In this document: one piece after another, positions 1-11,631 of the stretch
Layout of the letters: each line of letters begins with the position of its first letter
Position numbering within the stretch: position 1 is the first letter of the stretch
Assembly (NCBI GenBank): GCA_963971535.1
Contig: OZ020589.1
Location: forward strand, 73,645,245 to 73,709,244
DNA length: 64,000 nt
Reading direction: 5' to 3'
DNA from: Notolepis coatsorum
Lineage: Eukaryota > Chordata > Actinopteri > Aulopiformes > Paralepididae
Position numbers and translations under genes: made by a program
Notes under the pieces: generated by a model
The model's input: only the letters and a program-made list of their open reading frames with translations
Told to the model about the DNA's origin: nothing
The model's database searches: none

Positions 1-244
1 AAAGAGATGAAAACATACTTATACATTAGACCATACTTTACTATGAATATGTGAATGAAAAAGTTTAACGTTGCTACACAATGAACAATACATATAGGAC
101 TTTGAATGGGCCCTAATAATGGCAATGTAGCAATAGAATTTAAAAAGTTATAGCCCTGCAAAGAAGGGGACTTTCTCCATAGACAAATAGCGCTGGCAAT
201 CTATGGTATATCATTAATTTAACCTTAGGCAACCAAAGTGTTAA
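1..244. mobile_element. Right half of a TTAA-bounded, piggyBac-like nonautonomous transposon
   Basis: The segment matches 9671-9914 with a constant offset of 9670 and only scattered substitutions, so it is a second copy of the element described at 8956-9914. It ends in GGCAACCAAAGTG followed by TTAA at 241-244. The left half lies outside the window. The element interrupts a LINE reverse transcriptase frame that resumes at about 246, and TTAA is the target site. The superfamily call rests on TTAA plus the terminal motif only. Confidence 0.6.
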
Positions 245-245
245 A

Positions 246-1395
246 GGTCCTCCTCACCTCATGTTCTGTTATTCTGAACACTGAATCTCCCTCAGCAGAC
301 CCCCCCCCCCCCCCCGCCCCATTGCCGTGGCTTGTAGGCTGGTGTTGTTATTCACAGCCTCAAACCTCGCATAGAAGGTATTGAGATCATTTGCTAAGGA
401 GATGTCACTGTTCAGTTTGAGGGAGGTGCCTTTGTAATCTGTCATTGTTCTGAGGCCCTGCCACATACCTCTAGAGTCAGCCTGTTCAAACTGAAGTTCA
501 ACTTTATCCCTATAACGCCGTTTTGCCTCTATTACTGCTTTCCTGACGTTGTATCTTGCCGTCTTGTGTTCATCCATGTTGCCTGTCACAAGCCCGGTGT
601 TGTAGGCTGAGGTGCGCACTTTCAGAGCCTCACGGACGGATTTATCTACCCAGGGCTTTTGATTTGGGTAGATTCTAATTGTGGTAGAGGGGATTGTTTC
701 TTCTACCAGAGTACAGACAAAGTCAAGCACCGTTTCAGTGTATTCGTTAATATTGGCTGTGTTATCACGGAATACATTCCAGTCTGTGCATTCCAGCGCA
801 GCCTGAAGTGTCTCCTCTGACGTCACAGTCCAACGCTTAACCTCTCGCGATACTACCGGCGTTCGCTTAAGACTCTGTTTATATTTTGGCAAAAGAAAGA
901 TGGCGGCGTGATCGGACTTACCGAATGGACTAAGAGCCTGTGACTTGTACCCATTCTTAAATTGCGAGTATACATGGTCTAATATGTTCTCGCCTCTGGT
1001 GGGACAGGTCACATGCCGATAGAAATTCGGCAACACCTTTTTAAGACGCGCGCTGTTGAAATCACCCAGAACCAAAATGGCAGCGTCAACGTTAGCTATC
1101 TGTAGTTTGTTTACCTTGTTGTGTAGCTTTGAAAGTGCGGCCCCAGTGTTTGCTTGTGGTGGGATGTATACTCCGATCATGATGATGGACGTTAGCTCCC
1201 TCGGGAGAAAGAAGGGTCGGCATTTGATGGTGATATACTCCAGGTCTTGGGAGCAGTGGTTAGACAATTCCTTTGCGTTGCCTATATCGCACCACTCCTT
1301 GTTTACCATGAAAGCTATGCCGCCTCCTCTCGTCTTTAGTGATTCTTCTGCCGTTCGGTCCTTGCGGAGAAGGAAGAAGTGATCTGCCGGTTCTA
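246..1395 (-). pseudogene. Rex1/Babar-like LINE endonuclease and RT start (LINE B), fragment
   Basis: A minus-strand frame encodes the apurinic-type endonuclease of a Jockey-group non-LTR retrotransposon. Visible motifs are LGDFNSA (about residues 141-147 counting from an ATG at 1489), DHVY (171-174) and KSDH (191-194), which are the catalytic GDFN and SDH blocks of this fold. A G-tract at 300-317 breaks the frame. Beyond it, 246-300 reads like the start of the RT region (EHEVRRTF), where the TTAA element has inserted. Related RT segments occur at 19031-20245 and 55476-55952. The 5' part is missing and no functional protein is expected. Confidence 0.75.
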
Positions 1396-2327
1396 TTGCA
1401 TGGTTTGGGACGTCTGGACATGTCATTGTCATGTCAGAACATGCAACAATATGCAACAATATGTAATAATATATTATATCAGTGCGCAATTGAACATGGC
1501 GTTTGTTTTGGAAGCAGGTGTCTGCGTCATCATTTTCACAATCTCCGTCTCTGGCTGGAATCTGTAGTGTACCTAGGACATGACTTTAATTCAGCCAGTT
1601 TTACAAGTGTTGCTTGTGCTACTAATGAGTAAATTAGAGTAATCATGCAGGCACACTATTTTTGTAGCTTGCTAACATTATGCATTAGCAAGCATTGTTG
1701 TGTGATGAGTAGCAGATAATCAGCTATAAAAATAACCATTATGCACATCCCTAGTGTCATTATACACATGAAAATATGATGTGATTTTTGATTGTTAAAC
1801 TGACAACCATCATGCCTGCCATTAAAAAGATACCTAGTCATTATTTTTTCTTGATTTGGCGCAGTGGAATTTTTTTTTTAATAATTTATAACAGTGAAAC
1901 AGTGTGTCTGGAGAAAAGTGAAAGAATTTTTTCTGCAACACCTGCAAGTTACGAATAAGTGGATTTGTGAGAACTTGTGAACAGATAAAATTATATCTAT
2001 AAATCATATTCCAGGAATTGGCACGTCAGTGAAGGTGTGCTCTCAGTGCATGAATGAGAAGAGAGGAGATGGGAAAAACGAGACATGGGAGGGGTGCATT
2101 TAAAACAGCTGTCTAGACTACGAATACACATTCCTGCATCTTTGTGTCATTTCATCCATGAAAGATGTTAATATTTTGTTCAAGGGACAAAAGCCACAGA
2201 GTGGGCTGATTTGACACCATCAGTCCTCCTCTTTTTCAATTTTTTTTGCCTTTCTATCTTTTTCTCCCATCACCCCAATCGTTCCTGGTCATTGCATGAA
2301 TTGCCCCTACCGTCGGGAGGGTGTAGG
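1396..2327. other. No recognisable feature
   Basis: AT-rich sequence with short ORFs only. Apart from a small direct repeat of ATGCAACAAT near 1440-1460, I see no gene, terminal repeat or tRNA-like box. Confidence 0.5.
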
Positions 2328-2335
2328 GTTCAGAC

Positions 2336-3315
2336 TAGAGATATTCCGATACCATCTTTTCCTTCCCGATCCGATTCCGATACCTAAGCTTTGGGTATCG
2401 GCCGATACCGATCCGATACCAGTGCATACATAAAAAAATATATAAATATTTGTATAAATTATACTTTTTTTTATTTATTTTTACAGATACTGTTTTATAT
2501 ATATACTGTTTTTTAGTAATAACTAGAAAGTAATGGTATTTATTCAACAGGTGATTGTATAGATTAATATTAGTATCATTAATCAATGAGTATGGGGCTG
2601 CGGCACTGCAGATATACCCTACTCCAATGATCCGCACGGACGTTAGACGGTGTTGCACTCGCTACCCAGTCTGTTAGCTAGTATTACCGTTTATGATTTT
2701 CAATGCAAAATAAATATTCAACATTCTCTTTTGAGACTCCGCCTCAGACTCTTATCCTTTGGCACTTGGAACTTGCTGTACTTTGCTTGCAGGTCTGCAG
2801 CCATTATTGCTGGATTATGAATAGCACCAACTTTAGCCACGGTAACGTTATCAAGCTAAGCTAGCTGACCTAGCTCGTCTTCCCCGCATTGACATTTGAT
2901 AACGTTAGTCAGCTAACGCTAGTCAGTAGCTACTTGACTTAAATATGATTCACCGTGGGACGTGGGTGCATTATTGTTGATAGACGGACAGTGTCAGGTC
3001 CTGGAGAAAGGACAGGCGATCATCTGATTTGATGTAACGTTAAAGCGGATGTTGTTCCAACTAGCTAGCTTTTCAGCTAATGCTATAATAACACCAGCAA
3101 GCAAAACACATCCCGTCCGAGCTCCCCGTCACACGCTCTGTCGGTATCTGCTGTTAAAATGACAAACAGCATCACACTTTAAAACACGTTCATTTTATAA
3201 TCCTCACTCTCGGCAGGAGATAAATGATAAATGGGATCGGAGGCTAGAATGTATGTGTACTCGCCGATACCTATACCAGCATTTTACGCAGTATCGGCGG
3301 CATTTAACAACTCTA
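2336..3315. mobile_element. hAT-type MITE with 8-bp TSD
   Basis: The ends read TAGAGATAT and (reverse complement) TAGAGTTGT, fitting the TAGRG start of hAT terminal inverted repeats. The 980-bp element is flanked on both sides by the exact 8-bp duplication GTTCAGAC (2328-2335 and 3316-3323), the TSD length of hAT elements. Subterminal sequence is rich in CCGATACC/GGTATCGG motifs. No transposase frame is visible, so it is nonautonomous. Confidence 0.88.
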
Positions 3316-3344
3316 GTTCAGACTATCACATGCCTCCTCCCACA

Positions 3345-3640
3345 CATGTGGAGTCAGCGACACCCGACAAGGCCGACAGCATGGAGTTTCACTGGAGAAC
3401 GTAATGCATGTGGAGGTTCACACTATTCCCCCAGATCCCGTTCCTGCTGAACAGGCGCCCCGACCAACCAGTAGGAGTCGCTATTTGCAATGACCAGGAC
3501 TCATACCCCACCAGCTTCCCACCCGCGAACACTGCCAATTGTGTTCGTAGGGACGACTGACCAGCTGGATTCGAACCCAGAGTCTCTGCGGTGGTAGGCA
3601 AGTAAGCTCAGACCTCTACGCTACCCAGCCACTCCACCAT
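3345..3640 (-). mobile_element. tRNA-derived SINE (minus strand)
   Basis: Read on the minus strand, the head contains an RNA polymerase III A-box-like TAGCGTAGAGG and a perfect B-box GGTTCGAATCC (near 3565-3580), spaced as in a tRNA gene and followed by a non-tRNA body. It is not a functional tRNA gene because the cloverleaf arms are not complete. Ends are approximate; no TSD was found. Confidence 0.6.
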
Positions 3641-4144
3641 CTGAGCTCTCAGTGAATGAGGGAGAGGAGAGGGCGGGGGGAGGCGATTATATAACTGAAA
3701 ACAACCACAGTCGCTAAACAGCACTTTTCTCATGTATATTTTTTAAGAAATTCTAACATTGCAGCTGTATTTTGATTGCAAGTTATTGGAATTATAAAAT
3801 TTAAATAAAACAGTCATGTGACAGACCCAGCTGTTCTGTCAATTGTTCAGCCCTAAATGGGCTGTGTACTTTTCGACACAACGACGTGGTGTTAAGTTTT
3901 CCAATGCGACCCCAGGAACTTGGCCTTTTGGTCTGCCAAGTGGTGTTCTCCTGTCACTCAGAGGCTGGGAAATAATATATATAGATCATTTTCTTTTAAG
4001 TACAGCTTAAAGCTGCTTCTGGGAGTATCTGGAAAACCTCTGTTGCATGTGCAGAGCACCGGGTTTGAAAAGTGATGCAGAGCTTCATCTATTTCTGCTG
4101 GACGCTCACTCATGTTCATTTCTCTGAGATTGCCTACCCCACCT
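3641..4144. other. No recognisable feature
   Basis: AT-rich spacer between the SINE and the TTAA cluster, with no supported gene. Confidence 0.5.
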
Positions 4145-4291
4145 TTAACCCTTTCACTACCACACTATAGAAGGTTAACCCTTTCACTACAGACAGTTAA
4201 CCTTATGTAGTGTGGTAGTGTAAGGGTTAACCCTGTGTTGTGTGGCAGTGAAAGGGTTAACCCCTTGGTAGTGTGGTAGTGAAAGGGTTAA
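4145..4291. repeat. Cluster of TTAA-spaced inverted terminal motifs
   Basis: TTAA occurs at 4145, 4175, 4197, 4227, 4257 and 4288, giving spacings of 30, 22, 30, 30 and 31 bp. The first two are followed by CCCTTTCACTAC. The later ones are preceded by the reverse complement (GTAGTGAAAGGG or close variants). Each motif looks like a piggyBac-type terminus abutting its TTAA target, so the block is either nested MITE ends or a minisatellite built from such ends. Confidence 0.7.
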
Positions 4292-4993
4292 GTGGACGTT
4301 TTCAGTAATGAGCTTCCCTCTCCTCTCCCTTAACACTTTCAATGCCAACGACGAGATATCCCGTTTGTTCATGCCGACCGTTCATTGCCAACGACGATAG
4401 ATCTAGTTTGTTTTTTTATTAGCTATTTGAATTCATATTTCATCAATCTCACGTTAGTGCTGCAAACTCTCTCTGAGCTACATTGAGAAAATACCGCCCC
4501 CTATCGTGTCCCTGTGGTACTGCACCCCTTTGGAATGGATTGCATGAAAACACATGGGTGGGGGGAAATCAAGCTTCCTCATTTTACTTCAGACAAGTCA
4601 CCCGAAGAGGATCCAAGTCATTGCAGAGCCCCAAAACAGCGTGAGATACATATTTCCAGTACCCAGCATTGGATCAATAAACGCGATCGATATTTGGAAT
4701 GGCGATCAGGAATTGGAATAATCTTTTTGGAGAACATCTGATCTGAGGTAAGGAATCTATTTTACCAGTCTTAGGATAATCAGAGCTTTTTTCACAGAGA
4801 TATCAGCGTGTGCCCTATGTGTGTGTGTGTGTGTGTGCGATCAGGAAATAAGAGATTTGATTTTTCAGCTCGCTTCTCTAGCGTGCATAAGTACACATAC
4901 TATCGATAATCTAGTGTTTATTTGAAAACGATTCATAAATAGGCTGAAAAATGACCGTTTTTTGTAGGGGTGGGACGATACATCGATCCAGAT

Positions 4994-5805
4994 TAGGGCT
5001 GGGCGATAAAACGATAACTATCGCGATAAATTATTTCCTCGAAATAAACATGAAACGTGGTCGCAAAGTTTCGATATATCGATTTTCCAAGCTTGGATAT
5101 CAGCACACGCGCACTAACAACCAATCAGTGAAGGAGATGGCGACAGCGAAGGAGACCCGCGGTGCACCTCTGAGTAGTAAACAAGGCTGGCTAGGATCAT
5201 TAGCTTTCACGCCGCTATTTTATAGTTTACATGCGGAGTGGGTGTGTGGCGTGAATTCTGAGGGTACGGTTAGAGTAGTGTGGGGTATGCTGCGCCGCGG
5301 TGGACGTTGTTGCAATGTATTGTGGCGGAACGGAGTATTTTAGGGTGATAGTTAGTACATTGGAAACAAGGCTGGCTAGGATCATTAGCTTGCACGCCGC
5401 TATTTTATAGTTTACGTGCAGAGTGGGTGTGTGGCGTGAATTCTGAGGTAACGGTTAGAGTAGTGTGGGGTATGCAGTGGACGTCGTTGCAATGTATTGG
5501 GGCGGAACGGAGTATTTTAGGGTGATAGTTAGTACATTGTCGTGGAATACACTGCTTGCTCTGGCTAACTGTGTTAGTTCCATTCTTATAATGCATATGA
5601 TCCAGTGGCGGTAGGTTGCCCCCTGGTGGAATATAATAATCTATGCACTGTGCCGTGTTTACTGCGTAGAAGAACGGCGCCGGGCATAAGAAGTTAATTA
5701 AACTTGACAGAAATTATATCAACGATAATTATCGATATCGAGTGATATGAAAATTATTTTATTATTTTATCGTGATAACGTTTTTGGCCATATCGCCCAG
5801 CCCTA
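4994..5805. mobile_element. hAT element with internal 185-bp duplication
   Basis: It starts TAGGGCTGGGCGATA and ends TATCGCCCAGCCCTA, flanked by the exact 8-bp TSD ATCCAGAT (4986-4993 and 5806-5813). Inside, a segment beginning ACAAGGCTGGCTAGG is tandemly duplicated with a period of about 185 bp (5181 and 5366). It is nonautonomous and inserted only about 30 bp inside the left end of the enclosing hAT. Confidence 0.9.
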
Positions 5806-6045
5806 ATCCAGATCGATATATCGATCTATTATCAATAATCAAATAGGATCGCTGCAACGTAAAAAGATTGATTCATATTGCGATACTCTTATTTTGAAAA
5901 TCCCGCAAGTCATATCCGCTGGCGCCCAGTATTGTGAAACTCTGTGTAGACATTACAGCAGAACAGCGCTACAGAGCGTCTATTTTGCGACCCGATATAA
6001 GTCTGTGCAGTTTTTTCCCCGCAACGGGTCAAATGCATCTAACAT

Positions 6046-6835
6046 CAGGGTTTCCGTTAGAATTTTTTTTTGCAGGTCTGAGTGTCCGGTAGATTTCAAT
6101 CTACCGGACAAATGGGATAAATTCCGGTCAGAGTTTATTGAGCTTAAAAACAATTGATAGACCTATATAAAGAATGACATCATCAAGGCATTTATAATAT
6201 TTTAACTTAAAACTAGGCTACTTTTGCGTATCAGTCATTAATATATTCCAAATAAAATAAGTCCCTCGAGACTTCGTGCTGCTGCTGCCGACTTGAGGTG
6301 TCGGTGGGCAGTCTGCCCGACCTTAATAAACAGCAGTCTGTTATAATCACATTTTTATGAGCTAACTAATTCCGTTATATTGGACATTTGTATTAATTAT
6401 ATCAAGCGAAGAACTGAGAAATTTGGCACCGCTGTGTCAGCGCGAGCTGGCTGCTGATATATTTACGTGAAGCATGGAGCACTTGGAGCAGGCAGAGCAG
6501 AGCAGTGGTGTCAGCAGCGCCCCCACCCAACAGCTGAATTGCCAATGGCTGAATTGGAGTACTGCACCCTGCCAAGCCATGCTTCACGTAAATATATCAG
6601 CAGCCAGCTCGCGCTGACAGCAGGATGTCATTATTAGACCGGCTGCTTGGTGAGATTGTTTCGTTCATCGCATAGGCTATATAATTTTAGCCTATTTTAA
6701 TACAATTCAAATAATCTAATTGTGTTTAGAGGGAATTATTTTCACCGGACATTATGACCGGAGAGATTAAATATGTCGGACTTCAACAGATTTTGCCAGT
6801 CAAATACCGGTAATTACCGGCTAACGGAAACGCTG
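6046..6835. mobile_element. hAT element, CAGGG-type ends
   Basis: Ends are CAGGGTTTCCGTTAG and CTAACGGAAACGCTG, with the exact 8-bp TSD TCTAACAT at 6038-6045 and 6836-6843. A further fold-back sequence (6435-6619) is inserted inside. There is no coding capacity. Confidence 0.88.
6435..6619. repeat. Fold-back element with 43-bp perfect inverted repeats
   Basis: Positions 6435-6477 and 6577-6619 are perfect reverse complements (starting TGTCAGCGCGAGCTGG), with a 99-bp loop. The loop contains CCAATGGCTGAATTGGAGTA, which recurs at about 21561-21580, so loop sequence is shared with another repeat. Confidence 0.8.
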
Positions 6836-7214
6836 TCTAACATGCTTTGCATCGTCGCCATTCCTTTATGCCCACATCGCGTTAAATATCTAAATGAACG
6901 TCACGTTGGCTGCTTAAGCTAACTAAGCTAAGCAGCTAACCGTGAGAAAACAGGAGAGGAGAGGGGAAGGAGGAGGGGCGGGGGCAGTCTACCTTTCTGT
7001 GGGGGACTGGGGGAGGGGCATTCTGTGTGTGCGTGTTACTGAGGATGGACAGATAATGTTGATATTTAAACATGTATTCATGATCATCATGCAACATAAA
7101 ACAATTGTAGGAAGTTTGGGAGAGGAAGGGGTTTTAGCTTGCGTGTTGTGAGTTCTAGGGATGCCCCGATCGATCGGCCACCGATCGTTATCGGCCGATA
7201 ATCAGTATAAATAT

Positions 7215-8157
7215 TAGAGCTGCCGCGATAACCGCATTACCGCGGTATCGCTGTTGCATCACGCTCACCGCAGAGTTAGGCTGAATACCGCGTCACCGCT
7301 GTTTTTTATCATAATAATAAAGTTGGCTTGCGGCTCTGCAGATATACCCTACTCGGTTCCAAGCGACCCTATTGGTCCAGCCTGGCTCTGCGGCTCTGCA
7401 GATACCCCCTACTCGACGCGTCACACTTTGTAGCCTCTGAACGAAAACAGAACGCCGCCATCTTTACTGCCTCGCTAAGGATGCATTTCATTCAGGATTT
7501 GTTTGCGACAGAACCAAGTGCAATAAACAAAAAAGAATGGATTCACTGTGTATTCTGCCTTATTTATTGATGAAACAAAACCGACATCAACCCAATTTAC
7601 CACCGAGCGGAGAGTTTAGTGTCACAACAAGATCGCTGATGTGTTAAGTTTGTTGTTGTTATCCGATATACACGAGAGGTAACGTTAAACCCGGGTTTGC
7701 TTGGTAGAATACACAATGAGAGGTAACGTTAGCTTTGGCAGAATAGACGCAACGAGAGTCTGGTTAATGTTGTTATTGATTGATTGATTGAAACTGTGTT
7801 AAACTCTGGCTTGCTGCAAGCCCTCGGACATCTATGCCCACGGAGCTTTCAGTGTACATAAGCGAGCGGCGGCGGCCCCGCCTGCATCCCCATTCCCCAA
7901 ACGGAGTAGTACCTGGCTGCAGTGGAAAAGGAACGAAGTACCAGGTGCCTAAAGCGGGTCGAGTCGAGTAGGTAATATGCAGTGGAAAAGCGCCATTAGA
8001 CTAGAGGCAGGCTATAAGAGTAGACTACTAAAAAAAAAAAAAAAATGCATTCAAACTTTTTTTTTTTTTGTGCGCACTGTGCGGTAATTACCGCGGCGGT
8101 AGGAAATATTTCGCAAATTCGTGCGGTAAGGAAAATATCAATACCGCGGCAGCTCTA
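7215..8157. mobile_element. hAT element, TAGAGCTGCCGCG ends
   Basis: It starts TAGAGCTGCCGCGATA and ends CCGCGGCAGCTCTA, with the exact 8-bp TSD ATAAATAT at 7207-7214 and 8158-8165. It lies only about 60 bp inside the left end of its host hAT. It contains A and T homopolymers near 8030-8070 and has no coding capacity. Confidence 0.9.
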
Positions 8158-8955
8158 ATAAATATGCGATCGGCGAATTCCGATAATGAGTCATATTCGC
8201 CGATCGCAGAAACTGATCAAGCGGAGATCTCACTCGCTGTCTGTCTCAGACACACAGGACCTGCAAACTGCCGCTGCTCCTCCTCCCTAGCCCCGCCCGC
8301 ACCCGTGTACAGTTTGTAAACACAGAGGACTGAGAGGCGGCTCCTCTGCTCGAGTCTATAGTGCATTCGACCTGAGCTAACGTTAGCTACCTAGCTATCG
8401 TTACTGTTTAAACAAAATTACCCAGTCAACTATTCACTTTTAGTAGGCATTGTCTAACGGTATTTAGCCGGCTAGCTACTGATAGCTCCCGATATCAACA
8501 AATGCTCCAGCAAGTTTAGTAGTCCATGTTGATACCTCCGTTAGCTTGCGTTAGCTGACGCTAGTTCACTGTTCAAAACGAAATGTCCCATTGAACTAAA
8601 AAGTTCTGTCTTAACGTCATCTAGCCGGCTAGCAGTAGCTACAGATAGCTCCTGATATCAATGTCTTATAACATTGATTCAATGCGTATTCGAGCTGAGG
8701 GCTTGCTGAATGTGATATGACCAAAGCACAGTAACGTTACCAATAGGGTCCAGCTGCAGCACAGGAGAATCCTTTTTGGAGCTGGAGGCTACTAGAGTAC
8801 ACACAGACAGTGGAGCTGTTTGCAGATAGCGAGCATTTTGACTTGTTGCGTGGTGGCGATGTCTCGCAGATAATACAAGTACAAGTCTAATTATATAATA
8901 TATATATTTTATAAAAATATATATATATATATATAAAATAATTTTTAATTTCTTT

Positions 8956-9914
8956 TTAACACTTTGACTGCCATGAAACGTCTTTTCACGTCATTGCTGG
9001 CCATGCTCAAGTTGCCGGGGGACGCTGTACAGCGTCCTTATATCAATATTTCAAAAATCTGCGATCGGATTCATATGTCCCCTCCGCTGGCCTGAGATCC
9101 ACCAGCAGGACCCACTGAGCTCTCTGGCGGTTCAGGAGCGCCATCTGGTGGCCGATCGGCGCAATCGCCAAACAGGATGTTGAATAGAGGTTGTCCTAGA
9201 CGACCGTAGTACTTCCGGCGCTCGCTATAGGTCCCGCGACTCTGGCTCGTCACACTACACAGTGATCGATTGCCAATAACTCGATAAACAACATGATTTG
9301 GACGTATATACCATTATACAAGCTGGAGATGGACCGGGTAAATTTACATCCCATAATGATAAGATTTCAACTCGACGATGATCGCCCAACGGCGCGCGGA
9401 GACTGGGGTGAGTTTCAGCGTGTAACGTTACCGTCTTCGATACGAACTGCTATTATCAACATTTGACCCACATTAGATGATTGGTATAACGCTGCCCACG
9501 GAATTATAAACGCCCCCTAGCCCATCCGGTCAACATCAGATGACGTGTAGTAACTTCTAGAAGTACGTCTAGTTGGAATTTTTTATATCGCGCTGATTGC
9601 CATAAAACTGTATTGCATCATCAATATAATGCATTTGGGGCTATAGATCACGTTCTGGAGAAAGCTGCAGAAAGAGATGAAAACATACTTATACATTAGA
9701 CCATACTTTACTATGAATATGTGAATGAAAAGGTTTAACGTTGCTACACAATGAACAATACATATAGGACTTTGAATGGGCCCTAATAATGGCAATGTAG
9801 CAATAGAATTTAAAAAGTTATAGCCATGCAAAGAAGGGGTACTTCTCCATAGACAAATAGAGCCGGCAACCTATGGTATATCATTAATTTAACCCAAGGC
9901 AACCAAAGTGTTAA
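8956..9914. mobile_element. Complete TTAA-bounded, piggyBac-like nonautonomous element
   Basis: The left end is TTAACACTTTGACTGCC and the right end, inverted, is TTAACACTTTGGTTGCC. TTAA at 8956-8959 and 9911-9914 serves as target duplication. The right 244 bp match 1-244 of this window without net indels. No transposase frame is visible, so mobilisation in trans would be needed. Confidence 0.72.
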
Positions 9915-10284
9915 TCAAAAACGATCGGTATCGGATCGGTATCGGCCGATATGGCTCACGACGACCGGTGATCGGTAGCAAAAAACGTGATCGGGGCATC
10001 CTAGTGAGTTCCAAAACATTTTACTTTAAGTATAAAGCTCAATATATAAAAAGTGACAGGAGGTCTATTTGTATTAAAAACAATAGATTGTTTTTCATTT
10101 AAATGTCTGGAAGAGCTCAAAAATAAAAACATCAATTGATATTTCCGTAGCCTTTTTTTAGTTGATCTAAATGTGACCGATTGTGTTAAATGGGCACATA
10201 ACATCTCCTCATATAGATCGCAGGCACCTGAATCAAATTGTATCGTATCGTGGCAGACTTTGTGATATCAGCAAATATCGTATC

Positions 10285-11556
10285 TAGGCCTGCCGCGATA
10301 AGCAATAAATCGATTAATTGCCGCGATAATTAAAATGAATGCAATGATTTTGACGGGCGCGATTAATTGCTATTTGCGCGTTTGTTTTAATGAGGCGGAA
10401 CCAGTGCCCCTTGTCAGTCACTGTCCGTGTTGGGAGGCGGGCCGCTGGCTTTACTACAGCACAGCACAGGAGCTCCGTGGGGCAACACCACATAGCTTAA
10501 CTACATTTCTCAATAGTGTTGCTCCTTTTAACCAAGTAGCGTTATTTGTAGTGTAACGTTAGAATAACACAGAATAACGTTAATACAATTACATGCATCA
10601 TTGTTTACAATGAACGGGTGGGGCTAGTCAAAGGACTGGAGACGGGGACAAGTTAAACATGAATTAATTTATTATAACAGGTCGTTTTCGAGTCGTGCTG
10701 CAGTGCCTACGCACCACAGCTATTCTATTATAATACTGCGTTGACGCTTCCTCCTCATCGTTGATTGCCTGTAGTAGCTGCATCTAACGTTAGTAGCTAA
10801 CGTTAAAACTAAACACCGGACAGCGGTTAGGTGGCCGAGCGGAGATTGCGTTCGTCACCAGCCCCGGAGCTGTGAGCTCGATTCGCCTGTCCGAATGCAG
10901 CTCTCAGCTCCGGGGTTGTCACCAGCTTGGCTGGCCGTCTGCACTGATACAATTGGCTGTATCAGAGGGTGGGAGAAGCTGGCGGGGTGGGTCCGGGTCG
11001 TTGTAAACAGCGACTCCTACAGTTCGGTCGGGGCGCCTGCTAAGCGCGGATTGGACGTGAGGGGGATAGTGTGGTCCTCCCACACGCTACGTCCTCTCAA
11101 TGAGAATCCGCGCTGCCAGGTGAAAAGAAGCGGTGATTGGCTGGACGTGTGTCGGAGGAAGCACGTGGTAGCCTCCACTCTCCCAGATGATCTGACTGTG
11201 GGGGGTAAGTGCGCAGCGATCAGGAAGGGACTGGGAATTGGCATACGACTAACATTGGGATGGGAGAAAATCGGAGGAAAATGGAGGGGGAAAAAGACCA
11301 AAAAAAAAAAAAACTAAACACCGGACGAGACAAGTTGTCGGCTAGGATAATCACAACAATACTTCCGGTCCGGTCGGTGGGCTTCAAAATAAAAGTCTTA
11401 AACACCGGAAAAGACGGAGCGGTGGGCTTCAAAATAAAAGTTTTGGGAAATAAATTTCTCAAAAAAATTCTCTAACCGGTCGCAATAATATCGCTTATCG
11501 CGATATTTTCGGGGGCAATTAATTGCCCAGCTAAATGTGTTATCGTGGCAGGCCTA
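10285..11556. mobile_element. hAT element carrying a SINE
   Basis: It starts TAGGCCTGCCGCGATAA and ends TATCGTGGCAGGCCTA, with the exact 8-bp TSD ATCGTATC at 10277-10284 and 11557-11564. The SINE at 10822-11312 is inserted inside. A second CCGGAC-containing motif after the SINE (about 11370-11420) is repeated in tandem. Confidence 0.88.
10822..11312 (+). mobile_element. tRNA-derived SINE with perfect 14-bp TSD
   Basis: The head has an A box TGGCCGAGCGG, as in Leu/Ser tRNAs, and a degenerate B box (GCTCGATTCGC). The body is about 400 bp and the 3' end is A-rich (11299-11312). The exact duplication ACTAAACACCGGAC lies at 10808-10821 and 11313-11326, the signature of LINE-driven target-primed insertion. 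It inserted into the hAT at 10285-11556, so it is younger than that hAT. Confidence 0.85.
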
Positions 11557-11631
11557 ATCGTATCGTTGTCCAAAGAATCGATATTGTATCGTATCGTGAT
11601 GAAATTGGTGATTCCCACCCCTAGTTTTTTG

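Larger units (their letters stand above)
7156..10003. mobile_element. hAT element containing two further transposons
   Basis: Ends are TAGGGATGCCCCGATC and GATCGGGGCATCCTA, with the exact 8-bp TSD GTGAGTTC at 7148-7155 and 10004-10011. Subterminal GATCGGCC/GGCCGAT repeats are abundant. It encloses the hAT at 7215-8157 and the TTAA element at 8956-9914. No transposase is visible. Confidence 0.9.
4965..11623. mobile_element. hAT element split by later insertions
   Basis: Ends are TAGGGGTGGGACGAT and, on the other side, ATTCCCACCCCTA. The exact 8-bp TSD GTTTTTTG flanks it at 4957-4964 and 11624-11631. The present span of 6.7 kb is mostly later insertions (4994-5805, 6046-6835, 7156-10003, 10285-11556). 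Its own sequence is about 1 kb with many ATCGAT/CGTATCG motifs. No transposase frame is visible. Confidence 0.88.
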
